Made by a program: the position numbers and the translations under genes. A stretch of 64,000 bases of DNA from an uncultured delta proteobacterium. Lineage in GTDB: Bacteria > Desulfobacterota > Desulfobulbia > Desulfobulbales > Desulfocapsaceae. The stretch lies in NCBI GenBank assembly GCA_903875445.1, contig CAIQWD010000059.1, positions 97,593-161,592 on the forward strand, given 5' to 3'. The notes beneath the pieces are model-generated. The model was not told the DNA's origin. It saw only the letters and a program-made list of their open reading frames with translations, and searched no databases. Positions 24,988-35,217 of this stretch are shown piece by piece. How positions within the stretch are numbered: position 1 is the stretch's first letter; each line of letters begins with the position of its first letter.

Positions 24988-26208
24988 ATGAAAAAAGCGA
25001 TTTCCGTACTGGCATTAACATCCATTTTAACTGCGGGGTCGGCCATGGCTTCCGGTTGGCGTATTCCGGAGCAGTCGGTTGATTCCACCGCCAAGGCAGG
25101 GGCTAACATTGCCTCGGCCAGCAGGGCCGACGCAGCGTATTTTAACCCAGCCAACATGTCATGGATGGAAAACACCTGGTCTACCCAGCTCGACGTCACC
25201 TATATCCACCTTACTCCTATCGATTATGACGATGCCCGAACCTCCAGATACGATGGCAAGTCGGAAGATGAAAACTTTTATTTGCCGACTGGTTTCGTCG
25301 TATCACCCTCCTATGGCGGAGCACGTTTCGGTCTGGCGATAGTCGAGCCCTATGGATTAGCAAAACGTTGGAATTCCCCCTACGAGAAAGCCGCTGCCGA
25401 AGCGTTTAAGCTGGCGGTCGTCGAAGTGAATCCCAACGTATCGTATAGCTTTGCCAATAAGGTTTCAGTTGCTGCCGGTGCCAGGATGCTCTATGCAGAT
25501 GCCACCGTTCAAAGCGATGCCAGCGGCATTGGCGTACCTCTTTCCCGAGATATGTCCGCCGATACAGTGGAATGGGGATGGAATGCGGCGATTTCCGTCA
25601 AACCAATAGACAAATTGAATATTTCCGCAACCTATCGATCAAACGTTGATTTGAACTTTGAAGACGATGCAACCAAACTCAACTTGCTGGGGAGAAGAGT
25701 AAACCCTGCCGCCAAGGTAACCATCCCGGCACCTGCGGTATTTGCCCTCTCTACCGCCTATAATATACTTGACAACCTCAATGTAGAATTGACCTGGGAC
25801 AGGACCTTCTGGTCCAAATATAAAAACCTCGATTTCGATTTCACCCCGGTAATCCCCGGCAACCCCTTTGAGCCTGCCCAGGCAAGGGATTGGACAGATA
25901 CCGATGCCTTCCGCATCGGCGTGACCTATGGCGTCACCAAGAGCCTTGATCTCATGGTCGGTTTTGGCCATGACCAAAATCCGGCTCCGACCAATAAAGT
26001 CGGCTTTGAACTTCCCGACTCCGATGCATGGCTGTATTCGCTGGGTGCGCAATATAAGATCAACGACAAGCTGGACGTTGGTATAGCCATGCTTTATGAC
26101 CATAAAGAAACCCGCAAGGTCGAGGTTAACCCGACTGACAGGGTATATGGCGAATTCACCGACGCATCGGCGCTCCTGATTTCTGTCGGCCTGAATTACC
26201 GATTCTAA
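24988..26208 (+). CDS. FadL/OmpP1-family outer membrane fatty acid porin
   Basis: A signal peptide (MKKAISVLALTSILTAGSAMA) leads into the FadL N-terminal hatch-like start (SGWRIPEQSVDSTAKAGAN...SRADAAYFNPANMSWM). The remainder shows alternating beta strands and a terminal aromatic residue (LNYRF). 406 residues is normal for the family. It would import long-chain fatty acids or other hydrophobic compounds for the oxidation genes upstream. A bidirectional terminator follows. Confidence 0.92.
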   Translation: MKKAISVLALTSILTAGSAMASGWRIPEQSVDSTAKAGANIASASRADAAYFNPANMSWMENTWSTQLDVTYIHLTPIDYDDARTSRYDGKSEDENFYLPTGFVVSPSYGGARFGLAIVEPYGLAKRWNSPYEKAAAEAFKLAVVEVNPNVSYSFANKVSVAAGARMLYADATVQSDASGIGVPLSRDMSADTVEWGWNAAISVKPIDKLNISATYRSNVDLNFEDDATKLNLLGRRVNPAAKVTIPAPAVFALSTAYNILDNLNVELTWDRTFWSKYKNLDFDFTPVIPGNPFEPAQARDWTDTDAFRIGVTYGVTKSLDLMVGFGHDQNPAPTNKVGFELPDSDAWLYSLGAQYKINDKLDVGIAMLYDHKETRKVEVNPTDRVYGEFTDASALLISVGLNYRF

Positions 26209-26231
26209 GAGATCTTTTGCAGAAGAAAATC

Positions 26232-26275
26232 AAACCCCCTTGTTGCACCGGCAGCAAGGGGGTTTGTCGTTTTTA
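26232..26275. terminator. Bidirectional rho-independent terminator
   Basis: AAACCCCCTTG and CAAGGGGGTTT form a GC-rich stem at 26232-26265 with a short loop, followed by T-rich sequence (GTCGTTTTT). It separates the convergent fadL-like and radical SAM genes. Confidence 0.9.
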
Positions 26276-26281
26276 CGGAAA

Positions 26282-27151
26282 CTAAAGACCGCGCAGATAT
26301 TCGGGCTTGAGGCCAACTTTACCCTCAAGAGCCCGGGCGAGAAGCTGCAGGGTGGCCTCTTTGTCCTGCGGCAGTTTGGCCTTGATCGGCAGGTAGTTCG
26401 AGGCGTGATTGGCATGAAAATAGCCGTTTGTAAGCTCGGTTTCGGCGATCATGATCGCCAGCTCTTCGAGCATTTCCTTGGACGAAAGAAGAGCAAATTC
26501 GCCCCGGTTCGAGGCCTGAAAGAGCGGCGTGTTCGGGGTGAGCATGAGACTCAGGGCGCCGACATATTCCGGGTCGATAGCCGTCAGGACCCGACCGGTT
26601 TCCCGGGCATGGACATGGGAACGCTCCCTGCCGGCTATACCGAGGAGGACGGTAATCGACAGCTTAATACCGGCGGCGCGCAGCTTTCTGCCCATGTCGA
26701 TCATTCGCTCCGCATCCGCGCCCTTATTGATGTTTTTCAGGGTGACGTCATCCCCCGATTCAAGGCCCATATAGGCAATACCCAAGCCGTTTTCATGCAG
26801 TTCCCGAAGCTGTTCCGGGCTTTTCATACGGATGCTCTTAGTGTTGGCGTAGGTGCCGATTCTCGTGACCCAGGGCAGTTTGCCGCGGATGGCGGCAAGG
26901 ATTGCAAGCAGCCTTTCCTGCGGCAGGATGAGGGCGTCGCCGTCGCAGAGAAACAGCCGGTCCTGGTTGCGGCAATGCAGGGCGGCGAAGTCGATATCGG
27001 CCATGATCGTCTCGTCGTCCTTGATGGAAAACCGAGACCCCTTGTACATGCCGCAGAAGGTGCATTTATTGTGGGAACAGCCGGTGGTGATCTGCAGGAG
27101 AATCGAGTAGGCTTCACTCGGTGGCCGGAAAATGTTGCCTTGATAGTGCAT
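26282..27151 (-). CDS. Radical SAM protein
   Basis: About 289 residues with the cluster-binding motif CSHNKCTFC (CX3-type spacing CxxxxCxxC) near residue 25, a glycine-rich GLESGDD segment and ITVLLGIAGRE, as in Elp3/MiaB-like radical SAM proteins of the B12-independent group. The substrate is unknown. I prefer the ATG at 27151; a TTG at 27211 would add 20 residues without signal features. It is divergent from the fadH-like gene. Confidence 0.85.
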   Translation of the reverse strand: MHYQGNIFRPPSEAYSILLQITTGCSHNKCTFCGMYKGSRFSIKDDETIMADIDFAALHCRNQDRLFLCDGDALILPQERLLAILAAIRGKLPWVTRIGTYANTKSIRMKSPEQLRELHENGLGIAYMGLESGDDVTLKNINKGADAERMIDMGRKLRAAGIKLSITVLLGIAGRERSHVHARETGRVLTAIDPEYVGALSLMLTPNTPLFQASNRGEFALLSSKEMLEELAIMIAETELTNGYFHANHASNYLPIKAKLPQDKEATLQLLARALEGKVGLKPEYLRGL

Positions 27152-27271
27152 AGTCTTTTTTTGGGGTCTGAGTTGATAAAATGGCTTGTCCCCTTCACTT
27201 ATAGTACACAAAGCTTACACTGCAACAGAAAACCTTCCTCTGCTGGAAGGCCGAGACAAAGGATTGAATAA

Positions 27272-29299
<2,028 letters not shown>

Positions 29300-29308
29300 G
29301 GGCGCAAC

Positions 29309-29857
29309 TTATGCCGCTGCGCTTTTCAAGGGATAGGCACCAAGAAGCGTATGCAGCGCCCCGTTTCTCGTCAGCTGGCTTTTATAGAGGTTGAAGGCGG
29401 TAACCGTAAACTCGGGAGTACGCAGGAAGGCATTGCCAGCCAAGAACTGCTGGAGATGGTGGAGCGGCGAGTTGTTGAGTCTTGCCAGAGTCAGGTGTGG
29501 AGCATATTTCTGTTTTTCGCGCGGGATAGCGATTTCCCCGAGTTTTTTCTCAATTGCCTGACGAAGAGCCACGAGGTTATCCGGCGGTTGCACTCCGACC
29601 CAGAGAACCCGAGGCGTGCCGCGCGGCGGAAAGGTGCCGACACCCTGCAAACTTAAGGTAAACTGCAGCCGGGAGATTTCCGAAAGTGCCCCTTCAATAT
29701 CCAGCAACCTGCTGCCTTCCACCTCGCCGATGAATTTCAGGGTGAGATGCATCTGCTCGTCCGGCACCGGCCGGGCACCCGGAATCGACCTGCCAAGACC
29801 GGCAATCTCGGCCTTGATGGCTGCGGGAATGGCAATGGCAATGAACAGGCGGAGCAT
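29309..29857 (-). CDS. thpR: RNA 2',3'-cyclic phosphodiesterase
   Basis: LigT/ThpR family 2H phosphoesterase with both catalytic HxTx motifs (HLTLKFIGE near residue 41 and HLTLARL near 128). It hydrolyses 2',3'-cyclic phosphate ends on RNA. 182 residues is the usual length. It converges on the fadH-like gene with only 9 bp between. Confidence 0.9.
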   Translation of the reverse strand: MLRLFIAIAIPAAIKAEIAGLGRSIPGARPVPDEQMHLTLKFIGEVEGSRLLDIEGALSEISRLQFTLSLQGVGTFPPRGTPRVLWVGVQPPDNLVALRQAIEKKLGEIAIPREKQKYAPHLTLARLNNSPLHHLQQFLAGNAFLRTPEFTVTAFNLYKSQLTRNGALHTLLGAYPLKSAAA

Positions 29858-30084
29858 CTTCGCCTCCTTCTCATGGTGGTTGTCGGGGTAAGAGGACCGT
29901 ATTCAGCGGATTGTAAGCAAAAATGCGCCGCCGGACAACAAGAAGAACACCAGAGCCAGCATAATAAGCCCGGATGCCCACCTCGTTGTTGACACAACCT
30001 CTTTGATTACATAGAGTTCCACATAAGTACATCACCTTCTGGAACATAAATGTCACTCGCCTGTCAGCCAATGAGGAGGAGACC
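29858..30084. other. Intergenic region between thpR and ovoA
   Basis: No gene recognised. A ribosome site GAGGAG precedes ovoA. No clear promoter or terminator was found. Confidence 0.3.
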
Positions 30085-32193
30085 ATGGATCTGAAAAATA
30101 CCCGTACCACCATCCTGAGTGAAGGAACCGCTGAAGAAAAACGTGCAGAGATTCTTGAATATTTCCATAGAACCTATGCCCTCGACGAGCAGCTGTACGA
30201 TCATCTGGCAAGCGATGCAACCTTCTATCTGCGCCCCGAGCCCCTGCGCCATCCGCTCATTTTTTATCTCGGCCACACTGCCTCCTTTTATATCAATAAA
30301 CTGAATATCGCGAGACTCATCGACCGGCGGATCAATCCGGCCTACGAATCGATGTTTGCCATCGGCGTCGATGAGATGTCCTGGGACGATCTCAGTGCTA
30401 AAAACTACAACTGGCCACGTGTCGAGGACGTCCGCGCCTATCGCCGTGAGGTGCGGGAGTATGTGACCGGGGTTATCGGCAGTCTACCGCTGACGTTGCC
30501 GATAACCTGGGACTCACCATTCTGGGCGATCATGATGGGCATCGAACATCAACGCATCCATATCGAGACCTCCTCGGTCATCATTCGCCGCCTGCCGATT
30601 GATCAGGTTAGGCATCTTGACGGCTGGGACCCTTGTCCGCTCGTCGGCAAAGCTCCGGAAAACAGCCTCCTGCCGGTGAGCGGTGGCAAGATCGTGCTTG
30701 GCAAGGACAAGGATCATCCGCTGTATGGTTGGGATAATGAATTCGGCATACGCCAATCCGAGGTTTGGGATTTTAAAGCCGGCAAATATCTGGTGTCCAA
30801 CGGCGAATATCTTGGCTTTGTCGAGGATGCCGGCTATGAGAAAGAGCAGTACTGGACCGAGGAAGGCTGGCGCTGGACACAGTACAGCAAGGCCCGCCAC
30901 CCCCTGTTTTGGCAGGGTGAGGCGGGGGCCTACCGGTTTCGCACCCTTGCCGGGATCATCGATATGCCGTGGAACTGGCCGGTCGAGGTCAACTACCTGG
31001 AGGCCAAGGCCTTCTGTAATTGGCTCGCCGAGAAAAAAGGGACGAAAATTCGCCTGCCGAGCGAGGACCAGTGGTACCGGCTGCGCGACCTGCATGAGAT
31101 TCCCGATCAGCCTTATTGGACGAAAGCTCCCGGCAATATCAATCTTGAGCACTGGGCCTCTTCCTGCCCGGTCGATCATTTTCGCTTTGGCGAATTTTTC
31201 GATATCATCGGCAATGTCTGGCAGTGGACGGAGACGCCGATCAGCGGTTTCGACGGTTTTGCCGTCCATCCCTGGTACGATGATTTTTCCACCCCGACCT
31301 TCGACACCCAGCATAACCTGATCAAGGGCGGCTCCTGGATCTCGACCGGCAACGAGGCGACCAAGGATTCGCGCTACGCCTTTCGTCGCCATTTCTTCCA
31401 GCATGCCGGCTTTCGCTATGTCGAGTCCGACCAGCCGTTGGAGGCAGCGCAGGCGATGTATGAAAGCGACATGGCGGTTTCCCAGTACTGTGAGGCGCAC
31501 TACGGTCGGGCCTTCTTCAGCGTGGCCAATTTCCCGGAGAATTGTGCAAAAATCTGCCATGAGTTTATGGCGGAAAAAAAGAAAGGCCGGGCGCTTGATC
31601 TCGGCTGTTCGGTCGGCCGCGCCAGTTTCGAACTGGCCAGGGAGTTTGACTTTGTAAGCGGCCTGGACTTCTCGGCGCGTTTCATCCGTATTGCCTACCA
31701 GATGCAGGAAAAAGGGGTCATTCGTTACGAGCTGCCGGAGGAGGGCGAGATCGTCTCCTACCACGAAAGGCACCTTGCCGATTTGGGCCTTGAGGAGGCA
31801 GCCGGCCGGGTGGAATTTTTCCAGGCCGATGCCCTCAACCTCAAGCCGCAATTCAGCAACTACGACCTCATTCTCGCCGCCAACCTCCTCGATCGTTTGT
31901 CCGATCCGGGGAAATTCCTGACAACCGTGCATGAACGCTTAAATGACGGCGGCATCCTGGTCCTCGCCTCGCCCTATACCTGGATGCCGGAATTTACGGT
32001 TCGCGACAAATGGCTCGGCGGCTACCGAAAAGATGGCGAACCCTATACCACCCTGGAGGGCTTGCAGGATCTGCTGAAACTGCATTTTACCCTGGTCGCC
32101 GAACCGCGCGATGTACAGTTCGTCATCCGCGAGACCAAACGCAAATTCCAGCATTCCGTCAGCCAGGTGACGGTCTGGCGAAAAAATGCTTGA
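30085..32193 (+). CDS. ovoA: OvoA, 5-histidylcysteine sulfoxide synthase with C-terminal methyltransferase
   Basis: Bifunctional enzyme of ovothiol synthesis. The N-terminal DinB-like helical domain carries the non-heme iron triad HX3HXE in GIEHQRIHIETS (near 153-160). The central FGE-sulfatase domain (about 200-460) has GNVWQWTETPISG and GGSWISTGNEATKDSRYAFRRHF (only key parts given). The C-terminal third is a SAM methyltransferase (LDLGCSVGRASFELA near 510). It joins cysteine and histidine oxidatively and then N-methylates the product. 702 residues fits full-length OvoA. The end overlaps truA by 8 bp. Confidence 0.93.
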   Translation: MDLKNTRTTILSEGTAEEKRAEILEYFHRTYALDEQLYDHLASDATFYLRPEPLRHPLIFYLGHTASFYINKLNIARLIDRRINPAYESMFAIGVDEMSWDDLSAKNYNWPRVEDVRAYRREVREYVTGVIGSLPLTLPITWDSPFWAIMMGIEHQRIHIETSSVIIRRLPIDQVRHLDGWDPCPLVGKAPENSLLPVSGGKIVLGKDKDHPLYGWDNEFGIRQSEVWDFKAGKYLVSNGEYLGFVEDAGYEKEQYWTEEGWRWTQYSKARHPLFWQGEAGAYRFRTLAGIIDMPWNWPVEVNYLEAKAFCNWLAEKKGTKIRLPSEDQWYRLRDLHEIPDQPYWTKAPGNINLEHWASSCPVDHFRFGEFFDIIGNVWQWTETPISGFDGFAVHPWYDDFSTPTFDTQHNLIKGGSWISTGNEATKDSRYAFRRHFFQHAGFRYVESDQPLEAAQAMYESDMAVSQYCEAHYGRAFFSVANFPENCAKICHEFMAEKKKGRALDLGCSVGRASFELAREFDFVSGLDFSARFIRIAYQMQEKGVIRYELPEEGEIVSYHERHLADLGLEEAAGRVEFFQADALNLKPQFSNYDLILAANLLDRLSDPGKFLTTVHERLNDGGILVLASPYTWMPEFTVRDKWLGGYRKDGEPYTTLEGLQDLLKLHFTLVAEPRDVQFVIRETKRKFQHSVSQVTVWRKNA

Positions 32194-33085
32194 AAGGACC
32201 ACGCTCCGCCGCTATCGCCTCGCCCTTGAGTATGACGGCACCAATTTCAGCGGCTGGCAGAAACAGGCCGACGCCCGCACCGTGCAGGGCGATCTTCTCA
32301 AGGCGGCGGCCCGTGTCTTTGGCGACACACCGATGGATATTCAGGGTTGCGGCCGCACCGATGCCGGCGTCCACGCCCTTGAATATGTCGCCCATCTGGA
32401 GGTGGCAAGCGCCTTAGGTCCGCAGGAGGTGTCGCGGCTGCTGGATGAAACCCTGCCCAAGGATATGGCGGTGCGCACGGTCGAGGACGCAGACCCGCGC
32501 TTTCATGCCCGACACAGCTGCATCGCCAGGAGCTATGTCTACCAGCTGCGCAACCGTAAATCCGCCTTCGGCAAGCGCTATAGCTGGTGGATCCACGAGG
32601 CGATGAATCTTGCCGCCATGCAGCGGGCCGGGACGGTGCTGACGGGGATGCACGATTTTGCCGCCTTTGCCGAAAAACAGGAGTTGAAAAAATCGACCAA
32701 AGTCATGGTGCATCAGGTCAGGCTTCTGACCGACGGCGAACTGCTCCGGGTGCGGGTGGTCGGTTCGCATTTCCTCTGGCATATGGTGCGCCGGATGGTC
32801 GGGGTACTGGTGGAGGTTGGATGTGGCCGCTTGCCGGAACAAGAGGTCGCCGCTCTGTTGCACACCCCTTCCGATATTCCCTTCAATCATACGGCTCCCG
32901 CGGCCGGGCTGTTTTTCGAGAAAGCCTTTTATACGGAGAAAGAGTTAGAGCGGTTTCTCGACGAAGACACCAGACACAACGAGCCAACTTCTGATTTAAT
33001 TTCATTTTTTAAGAAATCCCCCCTTTCTCACATAAACCTTGACCTAACAAGAGACAAAAGCTCATCAAGGGATATTGAATTATGA
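32186..33085 (+). CDS. truA: tRNA pseudouridine synthase A with an antitoxin-like C-terminal tail
   Basis: Residues 1 to about 266 are a complete TruA: GCGRTDAGVHA with the catalytic Asp59, and HFLWHMVRRMVGVLVEVG near 195. It makes pseudouridines 38-40 in the tRNA anticodon stem. The last 31 residues (about 269-299, from base 32990) are A+T-rich and unlike any TruA end. Their pattern, an FF/basic segment, SPL, NLDLTRDKSSSRDIEL, matches the C-terminal toxin-binding tail of Phd/YefM antitoxins that pair with this VapC type. The stop overlaps vapC as ATGA, exactly as an antitoxin stop would. This looks like an in-frame fusion of TruA to the end of an antitoxin. Confidence 0.9.
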   Translation: MLERTTLRRYRLALEYDGTNFSGWQKQADARTVQGDLLKAAARVFGDTPMDIQGCGRTDAGVHALEYVAHLEVASALGPQEVSRLLDETLPKDMAVRTVEDADPRFHARHSCIARSYVYQLRNRKSAFGKRYSWWIHEAMNLAAMQRAGTVLTGMHDFAAFAEKQELKKSTKVMVHQVRLLTDGELLRVRVVGSHFLWHMVRRMVGVLVEVGCGRLPEQEVAALLHTPSDIPFNHTAPAAGLFFEKAFYTEKELERFLDEDTRHNEPTSDLISFFKKSPLSHINLDLTRDKSSSRDIEL

Positions 33086-33501
33086 AATACCTCTTGGACA
33101 CCTGCGTCATTTCAGAAAAAATACGCCCCAAACCATCCACAAAAGTCACTAAATGGATAAAGCAAGAAGACGAAAGCAATTTTTTCATCAGTGTTTTGAC
33201 AATTGGCGAAATTCACAAAGGAATCGAAAAACTTGACGAATCGAGAAGAAAGGAAGAATTGCATAATTGGGTAGATAATGACCTCAAGGAAAGATTTTGG
33301 ACAAGAATCATCGACATTGACCTGCAAACTGCGATGACATGGGGAAAGATCCAGGGAATGGCGGAACGCGTTGGCAAACCAATATCCGCCATAGATTCTC
33401 TCATTGCCGCAACAGGCATTACTCATCATTTAACAGCAGTAACCCGCAATATTTCAGACATGGTAGCGAGCGGAGCAGCACTTCTTAACCCATGGGAATA
33501 A
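33082..33501 (+). CDS. VapC/FitB-type PIN-domain toxin without a free antitoxin gene
   Basis: A 139-residue PIN-domain endoribonuclease toxin with the acidic active-site residues in YLLDTCVISE (Asp6), LTIGEIHKGI (Glu), and SAIDSLIAAT (Asp), plus TAVTRN. It is complete, so it should be active. Its ATG overlaps the stop of the TruA fusion. No separate antitoxin gene precedes it. Only the tail of one survives, fused to TruA. Base composition is A+T-richer than ovoA and truA. Confidence 0.9.
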   Translation: MKYLLDTCVISEKIRPKPSTKVTKWIKQEDESNFFISVLTIGEIHKGIEKLDESRRKEELHNWVDNDLKERFWTRIIDIDLQTAMTWGKIQGMAERVGKPISAIDSLIAATGITHHLTAVTRNISDMVASGAALLNPWE

Positions 33502-33579
33502 TGATAAAATAATGGTTAATCGGGTAGCCGGGGGATTTTCTTCCCCAGCCCCACACCACCTCTCTATTACCCACAAATA

Positions 33580-33760
33580 TTACAGCTTTAAGGCCATAGA
33601 CCATCCTTCAGAAATATCCATCAGTCGTTTCCATCCACGCCAAAGTACGAGGGTACCTGGTGGACCATCCATCTTTCTTGCTAAATAGCCACCAAGTTTG
33701 GCTATCGCTATCAGCACCGCAGCAATAGAAGGTGGAGGTAGGCTGCTATTGCGTAAGGAT
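33580..33760 (-). pseudogene. C-terminal remnant of an IS4-type transposase
   Basis: On the minus strand the frame ends with the segment IAIAKLGGYLARKMDGPPG, then VLWRGWKRLMDISEGW, the hallmark C terminus of IS4-family transposases. The catalytic DDE part and the inverted repeats are missing, and the frame loses similarity beyond about 33760. It marks a past insertion in the accessory patch after truA-vapC. Surrounding sequence (33502-33579 and 33761-33859) holds nothing else I recognise. Confidence 0.7.
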
Positions 33761-33859
33761 TTGGCCGTAAATACCGCTCTTGTCAAAAATACCGAAACGC
33801 TGAAACGGGATCTGTTGTAGAACTTGACAACAGCTGCGATTGTTGTTATTATCTCCAAC

Positions 33860-34141
33860 ATGGCTGCTGAACTCATGCTCAACGAGCGATATTCTCTCTC
33901 CGAAGACACCTTCGTTGAAATGGTGGTGTGGCGCCTTTCAGCGCCTCTTTCCGGCAGTCACCACGACTTCAAATATCGGCTTGCTCTTGTCGTAGATGGT
34001 CGCTGTGTGATGCGTTATGACAACGAAGCCGGCAAAGGTGATCATAAGCATGTGGATGAAAAAGAAATTCCCTACAAATTCACTACGCCACAAGCTCTGC
34101 TCAACGATTTCTGGAACGATGTCGACAACTGGAGGTACTGA
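33860..34141 (+). CDS. TumE-family (DUF6516) toxin-like protein
   Basis: About 93 residues, matching the TumE/DUF6516 pattern: N-terminal strand-rich RYSLSEDTFVEMVVWRL, YRLALVVDGRCVMRYDNE, then GKGDHKHV and a C-terminal FWNDVDNW segment. I start at ATG 33860 where the family similarity begins. A HTH gene follows one base after its stop, the usual TumE-TumA order. The mode of toxicity is not established from sequence. Confidence 0.75.
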   Translation: MAAELMLNERYSLSEDTFVEMVVWRLSAPLSGSHHDFKYRLALVVDGRCVMRYDNEAGKGDHKHVDEKEIPYKFTTPQALLNDFWNDVDNWRY

Positions 34142-34142
34142 T

Positions 34143-34484
34143 ATGCATACCGTTACATTGGAAATTTCTTCCCGAGAGAAAATCAGCCAACGATTCCTGC
34201 GGGCATTCGAGGGAGAATCGCAAGGGACATTTATCAGCTTCGAATCACCCGCACTTCTTTTCAAGGTGCTTTCAGGAAAACGTTGGGACCTGATAAAGGT
34301 CATGACTGGTGCTGGGCCGATGACGATTCGTGAGGCGGCCCGTCGAATGAAAAGGGATGTGAAGGCTGTACATGGCGATGTGCAGGCGCTGCTCAAGGCC
34401 GGAATGTTGCAAAAAACCGACAACGGCTTGATTGTCTTCCCTTTTGATGCCGTGCATGTGGATTTTATGTTGAAGGCAGCATGA
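34143..34484 (+). CDS. TumA-like HTH antitoxin/regulator
   Basis: 113 residues with a winged-helix segment (TIREAARRMKRDVKAVHGDVQALLKAGML) of the HVO_A0114-like DNA-binding family, which acts as the antitoxin partner of TumE. The start at 34143 is directly behind the TumE stop, so the two are translationally coupled. Complete, so this toxin-antitoxin pair may be functional. Confidence 0.75.
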   Translation: MHTVTLEISSREKISQRFLRAFEGESQGTFISFESPALLFKVLSGKRWDLIKVMTGAGPMTIREAARRMKRDVKAVHGDVQALLKAGMLQKTDNGLIVFPFDAVHVDFMLKAA

Positions 34485-34688
34485 ATCTCGACACAGCATT
34501 GTTTTCCGAATCTGGTCAATGAACATCTTTTGGTCGAGAAAGCGAGGCGTCGCATTGTTCCGTTTTTGTCCGATCCGAGTGAAAGCAAGCTCAGCGCAAA
34601 TAATTTCGCTGCCGCACAAGAAAATTTCGAGTCTGAATGCAAAGAGTTCAAGCGAAAGATCAGCGGGCTGGCTAAGACATTGCGGTGA
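34485..34688 (+). pseudogene. Fragment of an unidentified gene
   Basis: After the TumA stop the same frame stays open for 67 codons to TGA at 34686-34688. From FPNLVNEHLLVEKARRR onward it has normal protein-like composition and ends in a basic helix (ECKEFKRKISGLAKTLR). There is no start codon with ribosome site. It looks like the 3' end of a gene whose 5' part was lost when the TumEA pair or the IS arrived. Family not recognised. Confidence 0.35.
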
Positions 34689-34786
34689 CAATAAGCTTTC
34701 TTGTGCTGTTTTCGTAACAATGAAAATTTACGGCTGCAAGTTCTCTGTATGTTGGGTGCCTGTCGGGTTCATGGTGCCTGTCGGGT

Positions 34787-34809
34787 TCAAATCTCGATTG
34801 TTGACAATC
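34787..34809 (+). repeat. Copy 1 of a dispersed 23-bp motif
   Basis: TCAAATCTCGATTGTTGACAATC; a copy with one mismatch is at 62564-62586. Just upstream is a tandem of GTGCCTGTCGGGTTCA (two copies, about 34757-34788). It marks the junction between the unidentified fragment and the HigA gene. Confidence 0.6.
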
Positions 34810-34856
34810 AACTTAAATATGAACAATCAAGATCTGATCCTCAAGAAAAATCTCGT

Positions 34857-35195
34857 ATGAGCAAACTCAAACCTATCACTCCAAGCGAGATCCTCTTGGA
34901 GGAGTTTCTCAAGCCCATGACTATCAGCCAGTATCGTTTGGCCAAAGAAATCGATGTTCCCACTCAAGATATCAGTGAGATTGTTGCTGGCAAGCGTTCG
35001 ATCACCGCTGATACTGATTTACGGTTATTCCGATTCTTCGGTTTATCCAACGGTTATTGGTTGCGGGCTCAAGCTGCCCACGATACGGAAGTTGCCGAAG
35101 GTAGTCTTGGCAAATTGATAATAATAATCGAACATTGGTCGGAGTCAACTGCCCAAGCAGGTGCTTCAGCCGATGCCCGTACCTCGCATTGCTGA
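34857..35195 (+). CDS. HigA-family antitoxin without HigB
   Basis: About 112 residues with the HigA XRE fold (ITPSEILLEEFLKPMTISQYRLA, then VAGKRSITADTDLRLFRFFGL, YWLRAQAAHDTEVA). No higB precedes it; upstream is the unidentified fragment. After SLGK the C terminus turns into an unusual stretch (IIIIEHWSESTAQAGASADA), suggesting 3' decay or a frameshift. It probably retains DNA binding, but its toxin is lost. Confidence 0.75.
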   Translation: MSKLKPITPSEILLEEFLKPMTISQYRLAKEIDVPTQDISEIVAGKRSITADTDLRLFRFFGLSNGYWLRAQAAHDTEVAEGSLGKLIIIIEHWSESTAQAGASADARTSHC

Positions 35196-35217
35196 CAATT
35201 TTCCTTGGGCTCTTACC

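Noticed and set aside
24867..25082. Small plus frame before the fadL-like gene
   Set aside because: Overlaps the signal peptide of the porin in another frame and lacks a ribosome site; better read as leader.
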